A model generated the notes under the pieces. It was not told the DNA's origin. It made no database searches and saw nothing but the letters and a program-made list of their open reading frames with translations. The position numbers and the translations under genes are program-made. A DNA stretch of 20,035 nucleotides from Cryomorphaceae bacterium (GTDB lineage: Bacteria; Bacteroidota; Bacteroidia; Flavobacteriales; BACL11): assembly GCA_949511925.1 (NCBI GenBank), contig CATEYX010000029.1, positions 1-20,035 on the forward strand. The letters are read 5' to 3'. Shown here piece after piece: positions 14,529 to 20,035 of the stretch; within the stretch, counting starts at the first letter, position 1; each line of letters opens with the position of its first letter.

Positions 14529-16776
14529 AAATAGAAAGATACTGTTGTGGTTGATTATTACAAGTCCATTTTTTGGTTTGTTTCTACTCGTTAATTTGAC
14601 AGCTATTGGTGTTTTTGGTGACCTACCTACATTTGAGCAATTAGAGAATCCAAATAATAATTTAGCAACTGAGATTATTTCAGAAGATGGTGTGATTTTA
14701 GGAAAGTATTTCTTTGAAAACAGGAGTAAAGCAAACTACAATGAGATTCCAGAAAATTTAATTAATGCATTCATTTCAACTGAAGATGTGCGTTTTAGGA
14801 ATCATTCAGGAATTGACGGAAGAGCATTATTAAGAGCAATTCATGGAGCTTTAACTGGAAAAAGTAGTTCGGGAGGTGCGAGTACGATTACTCAACAATT
14901 GTCCAAAATGTTATTTACCGAAAAGCCTAGCTCTGGCATAGACAGAGTAATGCAAAAATTAAAAGAATGGATAATTTCAGGACAGCTAGAAAAGCGATAT
15001 ACAAAGGACGAGATATTGACTATGTATCTAAATCGTTTTGACTGGGTAAATAATGCAGTAGGAATTAAGTCAGCATCACAAGTCTATTTTAACAAAGCAC
15101 CAATTGATTTGAATGTTTCAGAATCAGCAATGCTAGTGGGAATGTTAAAAAACCCTTCTTACTACAATCCAAATAGAAGAATGGAATTAACGGAAGGAAG
15201 AAGAAATATTGTTTTTTCTCAAATGAAAAAATATGAAGTTATTTCAGATTCTTTATATGATACTCTAGTGCAACAGCCAATTATTCTGAATTTTAATAAA
15301 GCAAGTCATAATGAAGGCTTGGCTCCTTATTTCAGAGAGTATTTTAGAGGTGAGCTAAAGAAATGGTGCGCAACACATACTAAGCCTGATGGTACAAATT
15401 ACAATGCTTATACTGATGGATTAAAAGTATATACTACTATTAATTCTCGTTTGCAACAGTTTGCAGAGGAAGGTATGCGTACGCATATGTCATCTTTACA
15501 AAAAGATTTTAATAACCATTGGAAGGGCTATACAAAAGCGCCTTATCCAGATGATTTTGAATGGGAGCAAATAGATGAAATTATCGACCAAGGAATGAGA
15601 CGTTCTGAAAGGTATAGGAAATTAAAGAAGGCAGGAAAGTCTATAAAAGTAATAAAAAGTATTTTTAAAAAGAAAGTACAAATGACTTTATTTTCATGGG
15701 ATGGAGAGATAGATACTTTGCTTTCTCCTAGAGATTCTATAAAATATAATAAGTTTTTTATTCATAGTGGAATGATGAGTATGGACCCAAAAACGGGACA
15801 TGTTAAAGCTTATGTTGGGGGAATAAGTTATAAACATTTTAAGTACGATCATGTTAAGATTGGAAAACGACAGGTAGGATCTACATTTAAGCCTTTTTTA
15901 TATTCCTTAGCCATGCAGGAAGGTTATACTCCATGCTCTGAGGTTTCTAATGTTCCGGTTGTTTTTGATAAAACAAGATGGAGGTTGGAAAAAGATTGGG
16001 TGCCAAAGAATTCAGGAGATGAGTTTGATGAAATGTCATTAACCCTAAAGTTTGGTTTGGCAAATTCTATCAATACAGTTACAGCTTATATCATGAAACA
16101 ATTTGGACCTCATGCTGTGGTTGATTTGGCAAAAAAGATTGGAATCCATTCTAAGATTTTGGCAGTACCTTCTTTATGTTTGGGAACGTTTGATTTGTCG
16201 GTTTATGAAATGGTGGGTGCGTATTCCACTTTTGTAAATAAAGGAGTGTGGACAGAACCCATTTTTGTTACTCGAATTGAAGATAAAAATGGAGTAGTAT
16301 TAGAAGATTTTCTACCAAAAACTCAAGAGGCTATGAGTAAAGAAACGGCTGACTTGATGGTAAGAATGTTACAAGGAGTGGTTGATGGAGTGTATAGTCC
16401 TGCTGCAGGAGTAACTAGAGGAACAGGAGTGAGATTACGTTTTAAGTACGGTTTTGAAAATGAAATGGGAGGTAAAACAGGAACGACTCAAAACCAGTCA
16501 GACGGTTATTTTATGGGAATAACACCTAATTTAGTTACAGGAGTTTGGAGTGGTTGTGAGGATAGAGCGGCTCACTTTCGGACTATACATTATGGACAAG
16601 GAGCTAATATGGCATTGCCGGTTTTTGCAGAATATATGCAGAGGGTGTATGCCGATACTTTAGAATCAGGAATTTACCCAATTGACTTTGATATTCCAAA
16701 GTCAGTGGATCTAAAATTAGATTGTGGAGAAGCAACTAATAGTATTGGGACTGATGAATTTGATGAAGAATTTTAA
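14521..16776 (+). CDS. Class A penicillin-binding protein (PBP1A-type)
   Basis: A 751-residue bifunctional peptidoglycan synthase anchored in the inner membrane by one N-terminal segment (about 7-31) with the catalytic part in the periplasm. The GT51 glycosyltransferase domain has the catalytic Glu88 in STEDVRFRNHSGIDG and GGASTITQQLSKMLF (118-132), followed by QLEKRYTKDEILTMYLN (155-171). The transpeptidase domain has the nucleophile Ser454 in STFK, SIN (516-518) and KTGTT (652-656). A lineage-type insert of about 90 residues, rich in Lys and Trp (about 325-410), lies between the domains; I believe this is usual for Bacteroidota PBP1A. The ATG at 14521 overlaps the gldH stop, so translation is coupled. 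The next gene begins 3 bases later. Confidence 0.96.
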   Translation: MSRNRKILLWLIITSPFFGLFLLVNLTAIGVFGDLPTFEQLENPNNNLATEIISEDGVILGKYFFENRSKANYNEIPENLINAFISTEDVRFRNHSGIDGRALLRAIHGALTGKSSSGGASTITQQLSKMLFTEKPSSGIDRVMQKLKEWIISGQLEKRYTKDEILTMYLNRFDWVNNAVGIKSASQVYFNKAPIDLNVSESAMLVGMLKNPSYYNPNRRMELTEGRRNIVFSQMKKYEVISDSLYDTLVQQPIILNFNKASHNEGLAPYFREYFRGELKKWCATHTKPDGTNYNAYTDGLKVYTTINSRLQQFAEEGMRTHMSSLQKDFNNHWKGYTKAPYPDDFEWEQIDEIIDQGMRRSERYRKLKKAGKSIKVIKSIFKKKVQMTLFSWDGEIDTLLSPRDSIKYNKFFIHSGMMSMDPKTGHVKAYVGGISYKHFKYDHVKIGKRQVGSTFKPFLYSLAMQEGYTPCSEVSNVPVVFDKTRWRLEKDWVPKNSGDEFDEMSLTLKFGLANSINTVTAYIMKQFGPHAVVDLAKKIGIHSKILAVPSLCLGTFDLSVYEMVGAYSTFVNKGVWTEPIFVTRIEDKNGVVLEDFLPKTQEAMSKETADLMVRMLQGVVDGVYSPAAGVTRGTGVRLRFKYGFENEMGGKTGTTQNQSDGYFMGITPNLVTGVWSGCEDRAAHFRTIHYGQGANMALPVFAEYMQRVYADTLESGIYPIDFDIPKSVDLKLDCGEATNSIGTDEFDEEF

Positions 16777-16779
16777 ATT

Positions 16780-17481
16780 ATGATAAATAAGATAGTTGAT
16801 AATATTGAACAGGCACTTGAAGGAGTGGAAAGCAATATGACTTTTATGTTTGGTGGTTTTGGGCTTTCGGGAATTCCTGAAAATGCAATTGCATCTCTTT
16901 CCCAGAAAGAAATTTTTGGACTGACCTGTATCTCTAATAATGCTGGTGTGGATGACTTTGGATTAGGACTATTGCTACAGAGAAAGCAAATTAAAAAAAT
17001 GATTTCGTCTTATGTAGGCGAGAATGCTGAGTTTGAGCGACAAATGTTAAGTGGTGAATTGGAAGTGGATTTAATCCCTCAAGGTTCTTTAGCTGAAAGA
17101 TGCCGAGCTGCAGGGTCGGGAATACCTGCATTTTTTACTCCTGCAGGATACGGAACTGAAGTAGCTCAAGGAAAGGAGGTGAGGGAGTACAATGGCAAGC
17201 CTCATATTTTGGAAACAGCATTAACGGCGGACTTTGCGTTTGTAAAGGCTTGGAAAGGTGACACTGCTGGAAACCTTATTTTTAAGGGAACTGCCAGAAA
17301 CTTTAATCCACTTATGGCTATGGCAGGAAAAATTACTGTTGCTGAGGTAGAAGAATTAGTCCCGGCAGGAGAGCTAGACCCAAATCAAATTCACACACCA
17401 GGAATTTTTGTACAAAGAATTTTTCAGGGAGAGAAATACGAGAAAAGAATTGAACAAAGAACAGTTAGAACCAAAGAATAA
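16780..17481 (+). CDS. scoA: 3-oxoacid CoA-transferase subunit A
   Basis: The 233-residue alpha subunit of a family I CoA transferase that moves CoA between succinyl-CoA and acetoacetate (or a related acid) in ketone-body and branched-chain acid breakdown. The CoA-binding loop FGGFGLSGIPE (24-34), the NNAGVDDFGLG segment (53-63), GSGIPAFFTPAGYGTEVAQGK-type block (about 112-132) and the TADFAFVKAWKGDTAGNL region match SCOT-type alpha subunits closely. The catalytic glutamate is on the partner subunit. It lies 3 bases after the PBP1A gene and shares one base with scoB (TAATG), so it is cotranscribed with both. Acetate or butyrate transferases (AtoD-type) are the main alternative names. Confidence 0.93.
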   Translation: MINKIVDNIEQALEGVESNMTFMFGGFGLSGIPENAIASLSQKEIFGLTCISNNAGVDDFGLGLLLQRKQIKKMISSYVGENAEFERQMLSGELEVDLIPQGSLAERCRAAGSGIPAFFTPAGYGTEVAQGKEVREYNGKPHILETALTADFAFVKAWKGDTAGNLIFKGTARNFNPLMAMAGKITVAEVEELVPAGELDPNQIHTPGIFVQRIFQGEKYEKRIEQRTVRTKE

Positions 17482-18137
17482 TGGCTTTAGATAAAAATCA
17501 AATAGCGCAAAGAATAGCGCAAGAATTAGAGCATAATACCTATGTAAATTTAGGGATTGGAATTCCAACCTTGGTTGCAAATTATATCCCTTCGGGAATA
17601 GATATTGAATTTCAATCAGAAAATGGAGTTTTAGGAATGGGTCCTTTTCCTTTTGAGGGAGATGAAGATCCAGATTTAATAAATGCAGGAAAACAAACTA
17701 TTACCACTCTGGACGGGGCGGTACTCTTTGATTCTGCGACTTCATTTGCTATGATAAGAGGACAACATGTTCAACTTACAGTGTTGGGTGCTATGGAGGT
17801 TTCTGAAAATGGTGATATAGCCAACTGGAAGATTCCTGGTAAAATGGTAAAAGGTATGGGTGGTGCTATGGACTTGGTAGCTTCTGCTGATAATATTATT
17901 GTTGCAATGATGCATACCAATCGAGCAGGTGAAAGTAAAATTTTAAAACAATGTACTTTACCTATTACGGGTGTAAACTGCGTAAAGAAAGTAGTAACTA
18001 ACTTAGCTGTTTTGGAAGTTACTGAAAAGGGTTTTAAACTTTTAGAAAGAGCGCCAGGCGTAAGTGTTGATGAAATAAAAAATGTGACTCAAGCTACCTT
18101 AATTATTGAGGGTGAAGTTCCTGAAATGGGGCTTTAA
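17481..18137 (+). CDS. scoB: 3-oxoacid CoA-transferase subunit B
   Basis: The 218-residue beta subunit, which completes the enzyme with subunit A. The catalytic Glu47 is in the motif SENGVLGMGPFP, where it forms the glutamyl-CoA thioester; upstream is the GIGIPTLVANY loop (25-35) and downstream GQHVQLTVLGAMEVSENGDIANW-type sequence and GGAMDLVASA, all typical of SCOT-type beta subunits. Length is normal. Start ATG overlaps the last base of the scoA stop, suggesting translational coupling and 1:1 synthesis. It is the last gene of the holB-led run; only 20 bases separate it from the convergent ABC gene and I see no clear hairpin in that space. Confidence 0.94.
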   Translation: MALDKNQIAQRIAQELEHNTYVNLGIGIPTLVANYIPSGIDIEFQSENGVLGMGPFPFEGDEDPDLINAGKQTITTLDGAVLFDSATSFAMIRGQHVQLTVLGAMEVSENGDIANWKIPGKMVKGMGGAMDLVASADNIIVAMMHTNRAGESKILKQCTLPITGVNCVKKVVTNLAVLEVTEKGFKLLERAPGVSVDEIKNVTQATLIIEGEVPEMGL

Positions 18138-18157
18138 AAATACTTTATCAAAAAGGA

Positions 18158-19957
18158 TTAAGAAACTATAACTCCCTTACTTTCTAAATGTTTTTTTATG
18201 TCTTCTAATTTCCCTTCAGGAATAGCATCAATTAATTTTTGAGTATATTCTGTCCCGGGTTTGTTATAAATTTGGTCAGCATCCCCCATTTCTTCAATCT
18301 TTCCTGCCTGCATAACAACCATCCTATCACTCATGTATTTTACAACTGATAAATCATGAGAAATAAAGATATAGGTTAATCCAAACTCTTCTTTTAGTTC
18401 ATTTAATAAGTTTAAAACTTGCGCTTGTACTGATACATCTAATGCGGAAACTGATTCATCACAAATGATAAACTTAGGCTTTACAGCCAATGCTCTTGCA
18501 ATACCTATTCTTTGTCTTTGTCCTCCAGAAAATTCATGTGGATAGCGGTAAAAATGAGCAGGGTCTAAACTTACTCTAGTTAAGAGTTCTTCAACTTTTT
18601 TCTTTCTTTGCTCATCATTCTCAAGGATTCCATGCACTTGCATAGGCTCCATAATTGCATTTCCAATTGTCATTCTTGGATTAAGAGATGAGTAAGGGTC
18701 TTGGAAGATAATTTGAACATCTTTACGAAATAGTCTAAGCTCTTCAGTATTCATTTTTGCAATATCTCTCCCTTTGTAAATCATTTCCCCTTCAGTAGGT
18801 TCTTCAAGGCGAATAATCGTTCTACCAATTGTTGTTTTTCCACAGCCACTTTCACCAACCAAACCTAAAGTTTCTCCAGGATATACATCAAAAGAAACAT
18901 TATCTACTGCTTTTACATGATCACTTATGCCGCCAAAAAACCCATTACGGATTGGGAAATAAGTTTTTAAATTTTTAATTTGCATTAAAGGTTCCTGACT
19001 GTAAAGCGTCTTGTGTTTTGCAACTCTTTCACTTTCAGGAATAGCTAAGTCTTTTGTAAATTCTGCTACTGAAATACCATTATCAATTATCTCTCCGCTT
19101 TCATCAATTTTCATAAAATCAGAAACGGTAGGTAAGAAAGTATAGCGTTTATCCAAAGGTGGTCGGCAAGCTAAAAGTCCTTTGGTATAAGGATGCTTTG
19201 GGTTAGTAAAAATATCCCAAACACTCCCTTGTTCCACAATATTCCCTTTGTACATCACAACTACTTTATCGGCAAGTTCAGCTATTACTCCCAAATCATG
19301 GGTGATGAACATAATTCCCATATCATGTTCTTTTTGCAAGTTTTGCATTAGTTGTAATATGGTTTTTTGTACAGTAACATCTAGTGCAGTTGTTGGCTCA
19401 TCAGCAATTAAAACTGATGGCTGGCAACTCATTGCCATAGCAATCATCACTCTTTGCTTTTGTCCTCCAGAAATTTGATGAGGATAAGTGCTAAAAATAC
19501 GTTCAGGAGTTGGTAGTTGAACCTCTTTAAATAATTTAATAGTTAATGCTTTTGCATCTTTCTTGTTCAGTTTTTGATGCAAAATAATAGCCTCCATCAC
19601 TTGATCACCACAGGTAAACACTGGGTTTAATGATGTCATTGGCTCTTGGAAAATCATAGCGATATCATTTCCCCTGAACTTACGTATTTCCTCTTCTGAA
19701 ATAGCTAAAAGATCAGTAGCTGTTCCGTCTTTTTCATGAAAAATAATCTCACCACCACTAATTTTTCCAGGAGGGCTAGGAATTAATCGCATAGCTGAAA
19801 GTGAAGTAACCGATTTTCCTGATCCTGACTCTCCAACAATACCGATTGTTTCTCCTTTGTTAAGGGTAAAACTAACTCCATTTACTGCCTTTACAATTGT
19901 TCCTTCAGTATGAAATTCGGTAACAAGATTCTTAAATTCTAATAATATATTTTCCAT
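18158..19957 (-). CDS. Oligopeptide-type ABC transporter, fused double ATP-binding protein
   Basis: A 599-residue cytoplasmic protein with two complete ABC ATPase domains in one chain, corresponding to DppD/OppD and DppF/OppF of peptide importers (GsiA-like layout). Domain 1: Walker A GESGSGKS (42-49), signature ISGGQKQR (162-169), Walker B and D-loop LIADEPTTALD (183-193), H-loop His220, then the family tail HPYTKGLL (255-262). Domain 2: GESGCGKTT (368-376), FSGGQRQR (476-483), FIICDESVSALD (496-507), His534, and the tail EYTQKLIDAIP (570-580). In domain 2 the residue after the catalytic Glu501 is Ser instead of Pro, a common variant. The permease and binding-protein genes are not in the window, so the substrate (di-/oligopeptide, nickel or glutathione) is open. 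It is convergent with scoB and has its own promoter upstream. Confidence 0.94.
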   Translation of the reverse strand: MENILLEFKNLVTEFHTEGTIVKAVNGVSFTLNKGETIGIVGESGSGKSVTSLSAMRLIPSPPGKISGGEIIFHEKDGTATDLLAISEEEIRKFRGNDIAMIFQEPMTSLNPVFTCGDQVMEAIILHQKLNKKDAKALTIKLFKEVQLPTPERIFSTYPHQISGGQKQRVMIAMAMSCQPSVLIADEPTTALDVTVQKTILQLMQNLQKEHDMGIMFITHDLGVIAELADKVVVMYKGNIVEQGSVWDIFTNPKHPYTKGLLACRPPLDKRYTFLPTVSDFMKIDESGEIIDNGISVAEFTKDLAIPESERVAKHKTLYSQEPLMQIKNLKTYFPIRNGFFGGISDHVKAVDNVSFDVYPGETLGLVGESGCGKTTIGRTIIRLEEPTEGEMIYKGRDIAKMNTEELRLFRKDVQIIFQDPYSSLNPRMTIGNAIMEPMQVHGILENDEQRKKKVEELLTRVSLDPAHFYRYPHEFSGGQRQRIGIARALAVKPKFIICDESVSALDVSVQAQVLNLLNELKEEFGLTYIFISHDLSVVKYMSDRMVVMQAGKIEEMGDADQIYNKPGTEYTQKLIDAIPEGKLEDIKKHLESKGVIVS

Positions 19958-19979
19958 CTTCTGCTTTTTTTTAGGTGGT

Positions 19980-20011
19980 TAAAAATAGTTTTTAAATTCT
20001 ATTTAAACAAA
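19980..20011 (-). promoter_or_regulatory. Promoter candidate for the ABC ATPase gene
   Basis: On the minus strand TTTG (20008-20011) is followed after exactly 20 bases by TATTTTTA (19980-19987), one base off the TAnnTTTG consensus. This is the best-spaced -33/-7 pair in the window. Transcription would start near 19973-19976, giving a leader of about 16-20 nt before the ATG at 19957. Confidence 0.55.
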
Positions 20012-20035
20012 CTCAATGTTATTTTCTGAAATAAG

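Noticed and set aside
15493..15750. About 90-residue Lys/Trp-rich insert between the two catalytic domains of PBP1A
   Set aside because: Sequence of this kind is, to my knowledge, typical of PBP1A in this phylum, so I do not count it as a new domain.
18437..18472. Ser in place of Pro after the Walker B Asp-Glu of the second ABC domain (FIICDESVSALD)
   Set aside because: The DPP/OPP F-type domains show variation at this position, and all catalytic residues are intact, so it is not a sign of inactivation.
1..20035. Mobile elements, CRISPR arrays, defence genes, prophage or integration site next to the tRNA
   Set aside because: No transposase, integrase, direct-repeat array or terminal inverted repeat was seen on either strand. 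The part of the tRNA 3' end where an attachment site could lie is outside the window.

Overview
The window comes from an AT-rich member of the Bacteroidota, most likely a Flavobacteriales relative. Several things point there. The cluster acpP-fabF-rnc-(IPExxxVDY gene)-pyk is typical of the phylum. There is a GldH gliding-motility lipoprotein next to a RicT/PSP1 gene and a PBP1A gene. PheS carries the four-cysteine insert usual in this phylum. Starts lack Shine-Dalgarno sequences, and many are preceded by the Bacteroidota sigma-ABfr -7 element TAnnTTTG. The gene content is chromosomal housekeeping. I see no transposase, integrase, phage gene, CRISPR array, toxin-antitoxin pair or defence system. 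Genes are packed very tightly and no gene-free stretch reaches 300 bases.

Layout. 1-54: a tRNA-Asn cut by the left edge, minus strand. 126-1049: a PfkB-family sugar kinase running right. 1041-2136: purN-rnhA running left, tail-to-tail with the kinase. 2255-7307: a rightward run acpP, fabF, rnc, IPExxxVDY-family gene, pyk, M42 aminopeptidase, closed by a hairpin terminator at 7331-7353. 7359-9155: pheS followed by a TSUP permease, running left. 9206-9918: a small lipoprotein gene and a small unknown gene, tail-to-tail. 9952-10494 cvpA and 10484-11674 pgk are convergent and overlap at their stops. 11743-18137: a rightward six-gene run holB, ricT-like, gldH, PBP1A, scoA, scoB, with gaps of 11 bases or fewer or short overlaps. 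18158-19957: a fused two-domain oligopeptide-type ABC ATPase running left with a well-formed promoter.

How the genes work together. The first rightward operon joins fatty-acid synthesis (ACP and KAS II), RNA processing (RNase III) and the last step of glycolysis. The second joins replication (clamp loader delta'), a RicT-like Fe-S/RNA-decay factor, an envelope lipoprotein linked to gliding, peptidoglycan synthesis and ketoacid CoA transfer. Pgk and Pyk give two glycolytic steps, PurN a purine step and PheS a translation step.

I did not find a convincing undescribed system. The points most worth a second look are: (1) the start of rnc, where protein-like sequence extends upstream of the only standard in-frame start (TTG) through a perfect 11-bp hairpin to an ATA that overlaps the fabF stop; (2) a CDGSH-like iron-sulfur finger at the C-terminus of the RicT-like protein, preceded by an in-frame A AAA AAG slippery heptamer; and (3) three genes whose -7 promoter element sits exactly 4 nt before ATG, predicting leaderless mRNAs.
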